From positions 183,208 through 247,207 of the forward strand of contig NW_019775609.1 of the NCBI RefSeq assembly GCF_001039355.2: DNA of 64,000 nt, written 5' to 3'. Positions 1 to 12,100 of this stretch are shown here, piece by piece. Every line of letters starts with the position of its first letter. The stretch's first letter is position 1. The notes beneath the pieces are model-generated. The model did not search any database, had not been told where the DNA came from, and saw only the letters and a list, made by a program, of their open reading frames with translations. The DNA comes from Lingula anatina (lineage: Eukaryota; Brachiopoda; Lingulata; Lingulida; Lingulidae). A program made the translations under genes and the position numbers.

Positions 1-756
1 TTATATATTTTTCATTTACAGGGTAGTTTTGCTTTTAATAGATGCATAACTTTTGTACATAAATTGTCCTGTTATTTCAATGTGTACATAACGACTGCTA
101 TATTCACTATACACCAAAATTATTTCGCACTGCTATGATGTATTTTCATGTTTAATAAAAAACATGTTTTGTTCGAAAATATATGTGTCTGTCATTACAC
201 TGTAGGCCAACCACTTTTCTTCAGTGCTTTAATATCATGCCCATTCCTGTACAGTGACATCATTCAGTAACCATGGTGTAAACGTAAACAAAAATAGGGA
301 GTCTAGTTTGTTTACCTGTTTTTTCACTCAACAAAAGACTTGTTTATTTTCAAACATCCCCATTGTCCGCTGTTTGTTTGTCAAAATGATGTAATATAAC
401 AAAAGAAAAAAACGAAATCTATTATCCGATGTTGTCTGGGTGTTGCTTCTTATAATCATGCATGGAAATAATAATTACCAAATCTTTATCTCTTGATGCA
501 TTCCTTTACATATATGTATATGCGAACATTATTTAAAAAATTGCAATAATTGGAAATGTAATCGGATACAATTATACACAGCGACGTGAAAAAGTGATGT
601 TATTATTTTTTGTGATATATATTCATTTATTAATTAATTCGATTTTTATTTTATTTTTTCTTTGTAAATTGGCAAGAAATACTGTGCGCTTTAAAATCCA
701 TTCCGAAGACGGTTAACAAGTTTGTAGATGGAATAGCTGTCGCACACGCACGCACG

Positions 757-795
<39 letters not shown>

Positions 796-843
796 CACAT
801 TGTTGCTGTGAAATAAGCCTACTACTTCATCTTCTCATTGCAG
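1..843. other. Intergenic / upstream region of the first receptor gene
   Basis: AT-rich DNA with no convincing coding exon. A (CG/CA)n microsatellite lies at about 742-792. A pyrimidine-rich stretch ending in TTGCAG at 838-843 looks like a plus-strand 3' splice acceptor, so the receptor's coding exon probably begins at 844 with about 247 bases of 5' UTR and has an upstream non-coding exon that I cannot place. Confidence 0.5.
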
Positions 844-1090
844 GAAAGATACAGTCAAACGACAGACGCAGCATCCCAGAAACCACATCGCTGTTGCTTC
901 ATCGAGAGAAAAGTGAATCAACGACAATCTGCACAAAAATAGTAGAACCTCGTAAGAACACGTGTGCTTAAAAAAAAGACTATCCAGCATAAGCAAACCG
1001 TTTCCGGATCACTTCGGAAATCGACACTGAAGTCTCAAAAAAGGTCAACCTGGGAATTCAAAAGATCGACCCTTAGGCACAAGTTTCATC

Positions 1091-2170
1091 ATGAATACCA
1101 CAACTGCTTCTGTGGGCTTCGAATTCATCAGGAAACACCCAGGCCTGTCCCCACAGGAGCTCTGCTGGGTGTTCCAAGGAAAATGCTGGTGCGCCACGAT
1201 CTACGTCCTGACCATCATTGGATTCGTGGGGAGCCTCTTAACCTTTATTGTTGTCCTCCGCACTGAGAATCTGCGCTCAAAATCCACGTTCGTCTACCTA
1301 TTGTTCTTGGCGGCGGTTGACGAGTTCGTGCTATTGAATCTCTGAGGGCAGTGCCTGTTCTTTCACCTGAAACCCCTGTCAACTGATCATGCCTGCGCGA
1401 ACTATTCTGTGATGTACTTCTTGAATAACACGCTCGTGTATCTGTCCGTGATTTACGTGACGGCAGTGACGGTTGAGAGACTGATCATTGTGAAATGGCC
1501 GCTGAAAGCTGCATATCTGTGCCGAAGACGGACGGCCATCGTAGCGTGCGTCGTGACCGCGTTTGCCGTTGCGGCCTTCAGCGGCTACCTACTGTCGATG
1601 TGCTACGTCGGGTTTGAAACGAGACGCTCTGTCGTGTTTACCGGCAAATACGTTTTCATCAGCATCCACGTCATCTTGTGTTTGACGATCGTTGTTTTAA
1701 CGGCCATCATCATCTTCCAACTGTCGCGCTCCAGTGCCAGACGCCGGCAGATGATGACGGCGACACCAGCAGCGAGCGCAGGTTCACGGTCAACAAGGGA
1801 GTCATTCGCCCAGAAAACACACGTCTTGCTTCTGACCACGCCCATTTCTTTCACAATTTTGACGTGGCCCAAATATGGTTTTGACATCTGGTTAGTGACG
1901 ATGGAGATTCAGAGGTTTCATGAAGACATACCGACGTTTTATAACGTTATCAGACATGCGTTATTTCTGTTGAGTAAAGTAAACCACTGTATTATCTTTT
2001 ACCTCTTTGTAGCCTCTGCGCGTTTTCAGAAACGAAATAAAACGCGCGTTTTGCAAACAAAGGGAGGACGTGCCGCGACGCCTGGATTGACAAAAACGAA
2101 GTCACAGCCAGTTAACTTTCACGGTAGTGCATGTAGAACAAGCGTGCGTACTGTATCAAGTTGTATGTAA
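1091..2170 (+). pseudogene. Class A peptide-type GPCR with an in-frame TGA in TM2 (possible pseudogene or allele)
   Basis: A receptor at the plasma membrane, probably for a small peptide. One frame runs from ATG 1091 to TAA 2170 (360 codons), interrupted only by TGA at 1343-1345 (codon 85). TM1 is around FVGSLLTFIVVL, TM2 around YLLFLAAVDEF. TM3 ends in VERLIIVKWPLKA, an ERL variant of DRY followed by the WP.KA pattern of FMRFamide-receptor-like proteins. IC2 is basic (CRRRTA), TM6 is around LTTPISFTILTWP, and TM7 carries NHCIIFYLF in place of NPxxY. The C-tail is basic. The remaining 275 codons are open and hydrophobic segments are intact, so the break looks recent or is a sequence error; TGG (Trp) is one base away. 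It could also be a lineage-specific orphan receptor. The ligand cannot be read from the sequence. Confidence 0.8.
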
Positions 2171-2252
2171 AGTGTCAATGCTGTTAAGGATATTGTCACA
2201 CTTCGCCCAAAACTCCTTATTTATTTCCTCACATACATTATTTTAGGTAAGA

Positions 2253-2258
2253 AATAAA
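2253..2258 (+). terminator. Polyadenylation signal of the first receptor gene
   Basis: AATAAA lies 83 bases after the receptor stop and is followed by a GT-containing stretch (cttcagtgttcagtg). This is the first canonical signal downstream on the plus strand. Confidence 0.55.
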
Positions 2259-3130
2259 TCTTCAGTGTTCAGTGACTAAATTAATTAACATTTACACGTG
2301 TCGTCTTAAGGTTGACGTCATAATTTCGATTTTAGGGTAAAAAAAATGAAAATTGGTTTCTCAAATTTCTCTTTTACCTAAGCACCCACGATCACCGTTT
2401 TAACGCCGATTAAATGACAACATTTAGTATTACAAAACCCTGACAACGATTTTCCTTACAATTCTTGGTTCAGATTTTACCGTTGATAGAGCAAATAATG
2501 TCTTTGCTTCATGAAATCTGTAATTAAGGGCTCATAACTTCATTACAATAACATTTAAACAAAATTACGGCACAGGATTGTATCTTATACACTCATGTCA
2601 ACTCTGCCAATTTTTGTGATGAAAATCTGGTTCAGGGACGATGTTACGCACCAATCCAATTGCTTTTTCACCTCAAAATGGAAAGTTGTTTAATTTACGG
2701 TTAAAGGTTCGAGTTGCCAATGCTTTTACGTTGCAACAAAAATATAAACGCTGCTATTTTATATTTTCGAATGTTTTTTCGTTATTTTAAATCAGCACAA
2801 AGATAGATGCATTATTGAGTAATGAGATGCAGGAAAATACTCATTTTCAGAATCTGGATGATAATAAAGGGTTACAATATCCTAAAAGATGGCTTGGGTA
2901 GAAGCGGGCTCATGAAGAAAAAAAGCGACATACCAAAATAGAAGCACGGGCCAGAGTTCGTGCAAGTGGAACGTTACAAATTAAAGAAATTGTAGTCGTG
3001 CTTTAGATGCAAGGACACACATTTCAATCAAAACCTTATTTTGGTTATACTGTAAGCATATTAAGTTTTTATGCTTTTTACATAATTGAGTTTTTTTAGA
3101 TATTCAAAAATTGAGACTGGAATACAGGAA
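2259..3130. other. Intergenic AT-rich DNA
   Basis: No coding exon or RNA gene recognised. It contains a full CRE palindrome TGACGTCA at 2313-2320. Confidence 0.5.
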
Positions 3131-3134
3131 TTTC

Positions 3135-3433
3135 CGCGTAAAATAACTTGTTCGTCATCATCTTCATTATCATCCTTCGCCCTTGAGCGCAATGGGAGCG
3201 GCAACAACAACACGTTTAGACCAGAGTCGTTTCTCTCTCATTATTGAAAGGATCTCATTTTTTTTTTGCAGACCAGTATAATTCATGATAGTTCCAAAGT
3301 AAGTTACATTTGGTCTGCCTGTATTAACTTTTCCCCCAGGTGGTGTCCAAAATATGAGTCTGGAGACTGGCTGACCCACCCTGAGCTTCAGAGATAACTT
3401 GACACTAACCTCTTCACAATAGCCTATCTTCAT
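3135..3433 (-). mobile_element. 3' end remnant of an RTE/CR1-type LINE
   Basis: Minus strand. An 87-codon open stretch contains TPPGGKVNTGRPNVTYFGTI, then TGLQKK and MREKRLWSKRVVVAAP. This is the pattern found at the extreme C-terminus of many non-LTR retrotransposon reverse transcriptases (GRP..TY....DTGL...I...M.DR..W...V). Just past the stop, at 3140-3172, the minus strand runs into GATGATAATGAAGATGATG, resembling the short GAT-rich tail of RTE elements. No catalytic domain remains; the copy is 5'-truncated and dead. The superfamily assignment is by motif memory only. Confidence 0.6.
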
Positions 3434-3589
3434 CGTGTCAAGTAACCTCTGACGAAAATAGTTTGACCTAGTTTATATAAGCCAATCGAATCCAAGTTTC
3501 AAAATTTTTCACCAAAGTTTGGTGAAAACGCTGATTGGTTGACCGTCAATCGGCAATCCTCGGCTGATTCCGCAAGCTCCATACTAGCA

Positions 3590-3858
3590 AACAAATAGAT
3601 CGATCGATCGCGGTGATAGATCGATCTAAAGTTGTGGGAATAGTGTGTAAAACCATGGCTCTATTCCCATAGATTTTAGATCGATCTAACCCCGCGGGGA
3701 GTCTCACTAGATTACTTTCAGATAATCTGACTTAAATGTCCGTCTCGCCTACTACAAGCTGTAAGGGGGTAATTAACTTTCGTGTCCGCCCGGCTGACAG
3801 CTATTTAGCGTGAACCCCCAGGGAGTTAGGTCGATCTAATCTATGGAAATGGGGTGCA
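3590..3858. mobile_element. MITE family A copy 1 (GATCGATC-type termini)
   Basis: Element with inverted ends built from TTCCCATAGATTTTAGATCGATC (3663 on) and its counterpart GGTCGATCTAATCTATGG (to about 3855). Interior landmarks shared with the other copies are GGGGAGTCTCACTA, TTAAATGTC, GGGGGTAATTA and TAGCGTGAACCCCC. A separate end fragment of the same family lies at 3590-3650. No ORF, hence non-autonomous. Confidence 0.65.
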
Positions 3859-4002
3859 TGAGTACCGCCAGCGTACACGATGGTGGTGCTAAAAACACAT
3901 CCAATGTCTATTAATAAAATAGAATTCGATATTAGGAAAACTGACTTTATTTCTCGTATACATGCAATCACTGCACTTAATACAACCACGTTTAAAAGGC
4001 AG

Positions 4003-4022
4003 TGACGTCACAGATGACGTCA
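4003..4022. promoter_or_regulatory. Twin cyclic-AMP response element palindromes
   Basis: Two perfect 8-bp palindromes TGACGTCA at 4003-4010 and 4015-4022, spaced 12 bp centre to centre. This is the CREB/ATF consensus. The nearest genes are the first receptor (upstream, plus strand) and the 3' end of E2F. Function is not shown. Confidence 0.45.
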
Positions 4023-5377
4023 GCTTGCACGAAGATACAGTCTATGAAGACCACTGACCGGGTTCAGCAAGTTCGGCTGAAAAACAATCCAACTCTTAAA
4101 CAGCTCTCGTAAAGCCAAGCAATGCATTCCAAATAACGGAATTCAAACCTCCTGCAATTTCTCAACTTAGTTTCCATGTCAAATATATATTACAATTCAT
4201 TTTACTGATTCAAGCCAGCTGAGACACACAATTATCCCAATATACACACATTGACAACAGTTATCATTTACAAAATGGCTATTAAATTAAATGATGGTAG
4301 GCCACCTTCCACCCAATACTTCAGACTGAATTTATAACCAATTGCTCTTTTATTGGCAAAATTTTAAAACAAGCAATCACTAAAAGCCATAATACTAATT
4401 GGCGGAAGAGCTCAATTGATAATTGACAAAATGAAGAGAAAAAATAGCATGACATCAAATTATACACATATGTACACCATGAAATCAAGAATATATAAAT
4501 GTTCAGATTTCCCATTTCTTTCACTTTGATGCATCTTAATTGAGAACAAGATGCCTTTGAAATAATTCACAATTTAGTTGGGAATTATGACCTCCTTTTG
4601 CAATCTTAAAAGGAGAAATTTGAACTATACATTTCTTTTAAATTGCAAACCAATATATAGTAAATATATATTATATACATATATAATATATATATATATA
4701 TAATATATATTTACTATATATATATATATTATATACATATATAATAACATAGTTACTTGTTTTACAGCTGCTGCCAAGGAACAAAGATTTGATCTCTGTA
4801 TGGTTAGAGCCAAGATTTGACTATTAAAAGAAAAAATGACAAAGAAATTCACTTGGACTAAACTTACCAGAGGAAAATACTAATAACAAACATATAAATT
4901 AATAGATAAAAACTGAATGCTTATTAGCTACTTTTCTTGACTGAATGCAAGCGTAAGGCTAAGATTGGGGCAAAGTGCTGATAATGCCATTTACATGTTG
5001 TCAGTACACTGACCTTGTTAGCAATTACTTCCTTAAAAGTTTATGACATGTTTTCATTATCCTTATGAAATGAAAGAAAAAAATGCTAGGCATCCATTTT
5101 TAGTGCTCATATACAAGAGTACTTCCAACAAAATTAAAATTTGAAAGAACATATCAGTTATATTAAAAGAATTTGAAAGGAGGGCAAAAGACACTTAATC
5201 ACGTTGCAACAAAAACTCAACACAAGAAGATAACCAAACATTTGTGAAAATCTACACAAAACAAACTAAGACATGACACAAGGGTTGAGCACACAGCCTT
5301 GAATTATAAATACACAACAATTAAATACAAAAACACAAATGTCAATTCTGCAAATTTATATCATAAATCCCAACTTG
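4023..5377. other. Downstream flank of E2F
   Basis: No exon recognised. It contains an AT-only palindromic tract at about 4655-4745 and a possible distal minus-strand AATAAA at 4348-4353. Part may be E2F 3' UTR if a distal polyA site is used. Confidence 0.4.
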
Positions 5378-5383
5378 TTTATT
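5378..5383 (-). terminator. E2F: Candidate proximal polyA signal of E2F
   Basis: AATAAA on the minus strand, about 280 bases after the E2F stop codon. A second candidate is at 4348-4353. Which is used cannot be decided from sequence. Confidence 0.4.
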
Positions 5384-5663
5384 ATGTAGCAGTTCTGTCA
5401 CAGGCTGATTAAAACTACTATACCCCATAATTAGCCCTGGGTACAAAAAAAAAAAAAAATGAAAATTTTATGTCTCAAAGTACTTAGCTAAAAAATTTTA
5501 AAAATTAACCAAGCCAAGGGGACAATGTTCTCAAAAACAAAAATAAAGAAACAAACCTTACATTACTTCTAACAAATCGTCACAGATAGGAGGCAAATTG
5601 TCTGGTTGCCCTCAATATTGAGCACAGGGACTTCTTCAGGGAAAAGAAGTTGGAAAAAGAGGA

Positions 5664-5875
5664 TTAAAACTGCAGATCATACACATCAAATAAGTCTGAG
5701 ATGCCCTCGCTGTCTTCTAAACTGAACATGTAGTCCTCTTCTGAGAGAGGAGGTTCTAAACACACAAAAGGGACATCAAAGTGCTGGTCCTCCGTCTGCT
5801 GAAGTAAGCTCTGTCCCTCAGCATCTGGGGAGATGTCTTGGTCATCAAGAAGTGCGTGTTTGAGAGTTGGGTCCC
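5664..5875 (-). CDS. E2F: E2F terminal coding exon 9
   Basis: Begins [17 protein letters not shown] and ends [14 protein letters not shown]-stop (TAA 5666-5664). Carries the acidic pocket-protein-binding motif [17 protein letters not shown] typical of E2F1-5. Confidence 0.95.
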
Positions 5876-8800
5876 CTGTAAATAGGGATAAAATATTTAA
5901 CTTTTTCTATCAATGAAAATAACTCAACAACTACAAAAATAAGTAAATATTAGCTATATATTGGAAAGAGCACATATGCAAATTGAGTGACCTGTACAAA
6001 AAATTAAGTTTAATTCCTTTTAAAATGAAGACAACTAAACAAATAAATCAAAAGGAGAAGGTACTACAAGCCTTGAAAGAAAAAATCACCTTGAAAACTG
6101 TCCCTGGAATTAGACTCCTCTGACGAGAAAACTGATGACGAGGACGAAGACGAAACTGAAGAGGGTGTATCAGTCCTGCTGACAACCCTTCTACTGTTGC
6201 TGGTGACAGTAGCATTATTGTTCATATTTCCAGTAATGTTACTGGCACTGGTCGTACTGCTCTGCTTATGAGTGAGATTTTTAGATTTTTTCTCATCCTT
6301 GGCCGACGTCTCTTCGGGACAGAGATACACCTCTATGGGACCTTTGGAACTCTTTAGCCAAATCTGAATGTTCTGAAAAACATGAAAGGTACTTCATGAC
6401 ATTTCAGATTATTATCCTTACGAACCTGTAGCTAGGTCTTGGTCCGTTTGTATACTTCATTAGTTAAGTAACATTTCAAAATTATAAAAACAATAAGTAT
6501 AACAATTCTTGATTGTATATACTTGTAAATAAATAAATTTAAATGTCTTGAGCTTTTCCCAACATCTGCAGGATTTAATTGCTAGCATGCAAAATGCTTG
6601 AAGCTTAAGTGTGTGCCAGTTTATCATGAAAAAAAAAAAAAATAAAATAAAAAATAATAGTAAAAATGAATAAATTTTTTTAAAAAAAGCTATCTGAAGT
6701 AAAAATTATATGTACCCTACAACATTTCACCCTACCATAAATAGAAATAAAAAAAAAAAAATAAATAAAGAAAGAAAAATTAATAATAAAACTTAAAAGA
6801 TTAAAAAAAGTAAAATAAAATAAAATAACCCTTACTTGTGCTGGGTCAGGTACCTCTAACCGTGTCTGTGGTGGCGCCTTGATAGCTACGACTGTCTGAT
6901 CCTTGAAGGATTCCACGCCTCGGATGTCCTGATACGTGACATATGCTAACGTGCGCAATTAAGGAGGGAAACAAGTTTTAACAAGTATGCGACCATATAA
7001 TAATGGCTCTCATACAATTCAAGTCCCAGGAAGTTAATTTAGTACAATTACCTACTCAGTTATGTCAATACAACTGAAGTAGGAATGTGCTTTTTTGTAA
7101 AAGGCAAGAATTCCTCCTTTAAAAATAATTTAAGCAGAATCTCACAATCTTTTTTTTTCCCCATCCTTTTTTCTGTTTTTTTTGCAAGGTAAACTATCTT
7201 AATACTGGTTTACTTATGTGATTGTAAAAATAACAAAAAAGAGAAAAATTTGTCTGACATCACATAGAATTCATTATAAAATCCATAAATTCTAAAAAAC
7301 TTGTGTAAACCCCAAACAGAGTAATAAAAACAAAATCCTCCAAGGATATCTAGAGATCTCTCTGTCTTCCGTCAGGTGTTTCAACTGCAAGGTGCTTGCC
7401 TTGATCAGCTCATCAAGCAGGTTCTCCTTGGCTTCCAGATCTGCCACATCTGAAGTGAAAACAAACTGATTCACAATACACATAAACCACATTTTCGGGG
7501 TTAAAATATTTTAAGGTTCCTAATTTTTGTACCATGCCAACTTGATCAGGATCATTTTGTCTGTGCAAACTCAAGCTGCCCAGGGAGATGAATAGCACAT
7601 TATCTATAAAATCCGAGATTTTCCAGAGGTGAATTGAGGTCGTATTCTGTGTCTTACGGAAGACAGTCAGATTTTCAAGTTTACATTGAATGGGTATATG
7701 ATTTTTTTTATGGAGACAGTCAAAAATGGAAGATGGATCAACAAACATGATTTAGAAGACCGTAAGAAAATTCTCTCTGGATCCGCCCGTTTACCTAGGA
7801 TGTTACATAACATTGTAGCTTATTAACTATACAATATTTAAGACTTGTTATCTGTGAAGGCTTGCATTGCATAATCTGCACAATCTCCATTGCTGCTCTG
7901 CATATCAATACTAAAATCTAAAACATGTTTTACAGGGTGCTGCCTAGTATATCATCTACACTATTCAAGACTTGCTCCTCAGGGTGCTATGCAGCATTCT
8001 AGTATTTACAAAATTCATGACATAATCTTCAGGGTGTTGTAAATACAATAAGGAGCATGTTTCAAGTGTGCTGTGTAGGTTAATAACATGTTTATTCATA
8101 CCATGTTCTCCAGGGTGTTAAAATAAATTCATAACAGCACACAAATAAATAGGTAAATATATAAATGATCAAATAACTTGAAAAGATTTGGCAAGACTAC
8201 ATGTCACATATCTTTCATAACTCAATGCACAAATTCAACTTCCTCGTTGGGGATGTATTACATACCTGAATGTAGGTCAATATGTTCTGCAGACAAACAA
8301 TCGCTTCTGTCACTGACGGTTTCTAATGAACCCCTGGGGAAAATAATGTACAGAAAACTTTTAATTTGATGCACATACAGTGTCCTCAAAAATCTGATAA
8401 AAATAACAACTTGATGCTTATTTGTAAAAGTTATCATTGGAAGCAAAATACTGCGCGATTAGAAAATTAAAGAATGAGAATGAAATTGAATAATAAAAAT
8501 CGGTCTGCATTGTTAATACTGTGATAAAATATATGAGTAAGGCCATTTCAAAAAAAAAAAAAAAAAAAAAAATTTATTACTACTACGTAACTGCATAACT
8601 TTTATTTTTCTTCAATCATCATTTACTTTTACCTTTCCAACATCAAAGGACAATTTAGTCATATTCACACACATGCACACAACTTACTTCCACTGAATAT
8701 TATTTTTAGACTTTTTATTGATGAGGTTGATTCCTTCCAAAACATTTGTGATGTCATAAATCCTTCTTTTCTGTACATCTAATCTTTCTGCTGCCTTGTT

Positions 8801-9109
8801 CAGGTCAAGAATCTAGGAGCAAACAAATGTAACATAAACATCAACTGAAAAAACTTAAATAATTTCTTCTAATGACTAGAGTAAAAAAAAAAAACTTTAG
8901 GGGCAGACAAAATTGATAAGTTGGTTAACAAGCGCCACCAACCTTAATTTTGAGAATTTCAATTTTTTTTTCACAAAATCTTTTTCAAAAGGGGCAAAAA
9001 AATATATGGGGTACTGGTTTGGTAAGTGAAGGAAATTTATGTTTGGACCAAGGTAAATCCTTTAAAAATATTGTTCTTATTATGTTATACTCCTTTAAAA
9101 TCATATGCA

Positions 9110-9140
<31 letters not shown>

Positions 9141-12100
9141 GTAATAAAATGTTCTGGAGATTATTCGGAGCACACTACTCTCGTATCATCTGCAGTAGGA
9201 AATTCTGACTAAAGACCAACTTTCACTTTCATTTTTGGACCGTGGTCAACTTACCCCATCAGGAGCTGCCTTTAGCAGGCCTACAAACTTCTTGGTGAGG
9301 AGACCCAGGGATGTATCGTATCTCGTCTTCTCCAGCGGGGATTTGGCTACATAAACAATGACATAAATTTATTGTGACGAAATAAATGGGAAGATAAAAG
9401 AGTAAGTTACAGTTGGCAAAAATATAATGATATTTCAGTCTTTTTACTTTTCTTATTGTTTATCTGTGGTGGATTTTTTACTCAATCAAGGCCTTCCCTA
9501 GAGAGTCGTCCAGCTGTCATACGGATGGCTACTGCCAGGCTATGAAAGACAGCCTATATTTTTGAAGACAGTTGAAGGGCTGACAAATTTTTTAGAGAAT
9601 GATGTCACATAGTCTGCTTGGGTTGGGCTCCACGAAAATTGGTGATAAAATAACTATTTCAAATTTTTGACTCCCCGTGCCCCAAATCCTGGGGAAACCC
9701 CTGCATGAACTATTTGTCTACAGAGGATTAAAGATTCAGAGACTCTTGTACTTACTTTGGAGCGAACTATCGCTAGGGAGATTCTCACTTAATTCATTTA
9801 ACTTGGTCGGCTTAGTTGTCTGCCATACCTACTGAGGCTTATAGACATCAAAGCCGCTTGGGCTAAAAGCAATTTAGTGAGGGACCCGGTGGAGATGGAC
9901 CGATCCTGTTAGATTGAACTAGGGCTGGGAACCCAGTCTATAAGGGGATGACCATGTAATCACAGCCCTAAAACTCAAAGGCTGCCATCACGTCTCTTTA
10001 TCCAGTCCTTAATACTGAACTGGTTTCTGAGTACAGCTTCACCCCCGCCCCCCCCCCCCTTCCTCCCACCCTGCAGGTACACAATGGACCCCTTCAACAC
10101 CTTTAACAGTATAACCTCCCACACCTCTTTAACTCTTCTAAGCCTGAAAATCTAGCCATATACTAGATCACACCCCTTTTCTCTGAAGACTCACTCCCTT
10201 GAATAAATGAGTGGCATCTTAAGTACAGCCTGTGGCAAAATCTTAGTAGTACAATGCACTTCAGGTCACCAGGGTCTAAGTATCTGCTTGTCCGATTTAG
10301 AAACAATGGCCAAAAGCAGAAGAAATTTACAAAAATTTATGGGCTAGTTTTCTCTTTTACTGGGACTAATGTGGAGACAGAAGTAAGGCAAGCTATCAGA
10401 AATGAACTGATAACCCACCATGGCAAGCAGAGGCTTCATTACACAAGGTTCTATAATCTGGACAGACTGGCTGACAGCTCTCAGACAGGTGCTCTAAGAG
10501 ATTGCTTACAATTACCACCTGTCTATGACAGGACTAATTATACACCATGAAAGATCCAGGGAAGAGACTGCCATCTACTTGAAAATATGGTCTGGAGTTC
10601 TGACCTAACCCCCCCCCCCCCCATTTTATTGCAGATCATCACAAAAATGCTATTTTGGGCTCCCAAAATCAAAATTCTGCAAATTGTTGGTAAATAATCT
10701 CATCCCTGAAAATCTGGGGTAAGTTTCACAATAGGTAATCCTAAACATTTGGCCAATTTCTATTTAGAAACCATGAGGAGCCCTTACCACACAAAAGGAT
10801 AACTGAGGGTTTTTATTAAAAGCACCTGTTAATATGGACTTACCTTTAGGACTGCAGTATTTCTTTGATTTGGGGGTTTTGAAGATGTCGTTATCTGTCA
10901 CAGCATCCAGGTCCAGCTTCCTTTTCACCTGAAATCATTAACACATGACAGTTAACACACGCTTAATTTTATTTATAATAATAATAATAACTCAATTAAT
11001 TCTAAAGAAGTAATAAAACAGTACACGGATAACTTTACAATGGTATATTAGACACAGGGTTTGCAGGTTTTTAGGTAAGTGCTTGACTTTCTCCCTTTTG
11101 TCTTGTTATACTATTTTTTTTTTGGAGGGGGGGGGGAGGACCCTGTGATGCCAGAGGGGTGGATGGGTGGAACACTGTTTGCTGCACCTAACTAGATCCA
11201 CTATTGCATGTCGTGCTACATATAAATTATTTAATCAATGAACTTGAACTATGGGGAATTCCCTGACTAACTTGAAGGAGAGGTCTGACGTGTCATAATT
11301 ATAATATAACACTTGTATCCTGAAACAGGGGAATTGAATCCCGTGAGAGCTCATACCTGGAATTTGAATATCTCCACATCCATAATCATCACACACATGC
11401 ACTTGCATGTACATATACAAATGATGTATCTTTTCATTATATTTGCCCACATAAAATTTGACTTATCTTTTTTTTTTTTTTTGGCAGATTTGCCAAGGTG
11501 ATGAATGGATTAGAAAAAATGTGGACCTCTGGAAATGACCTTGATAATTAATCAGAATTTTGAACATTTTATATCATACACTGTCACACAAACTCAGTGT
11601 CACATACAGATGTGCTACTACTGCTCAGTCTTACCAAAGGTGTGGAATTTAATATTTTTACAGAGAACAGCCGGTCTCCCTAAAGGCAAACTTAAGCCCC
11701 ACACCCCCATGTTTTCACACTTCCTATGATCCCCTTTTATAACACAGGGTGTTGTTGACTTGAATAAATAAACACTGCAGAGTATTATATGGATTATGTA
11801 ATTCTTCCACTCCCTGGGTAGAGGAATAGTGAGTACTACATCTGCACCCAGACTTGTTTTTCACAAACCATCAATATCTGTGCATTTAAATAACAATAAT
11901 ATCGTTTTTGAGGTGTCGATTGCAGTTTTCAAGCACCTGTTTAAAAATTTCAAGGTTGAACCCTCACATGCCTGGCTGCACGCAAGTTTCGCTTTTGCAA
12001 GGTCGACGGATTGAAAACTGCCTAAAATAATTTTAATCACAGTCAGTCTTTACGTGCATACTTTTGAACATTTGACATACTAGGCCGAAAGTTTTGCAAT

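Noticed and set aside
1343-1345. TGA in the first receptor as a selenocysteine codon
   Set aside because: GPCRs of this type are not selenoproteins, and no SECIS-like stem was recognised after the stop. Allelic null, young pseudogene or base error is simpler.
2700-2720. tRNA-like T-arm sequence (GGTTCGAGTTG)
   Set aside because: No matching acceptor, D or anticodon arms at the right spacing.
10254-10550. 98-codon plus-strand open frame in an E2F intron
   Set aside because: No recognisable domain, no supporting splice context, antisense to a real gene's intron; likely chance.
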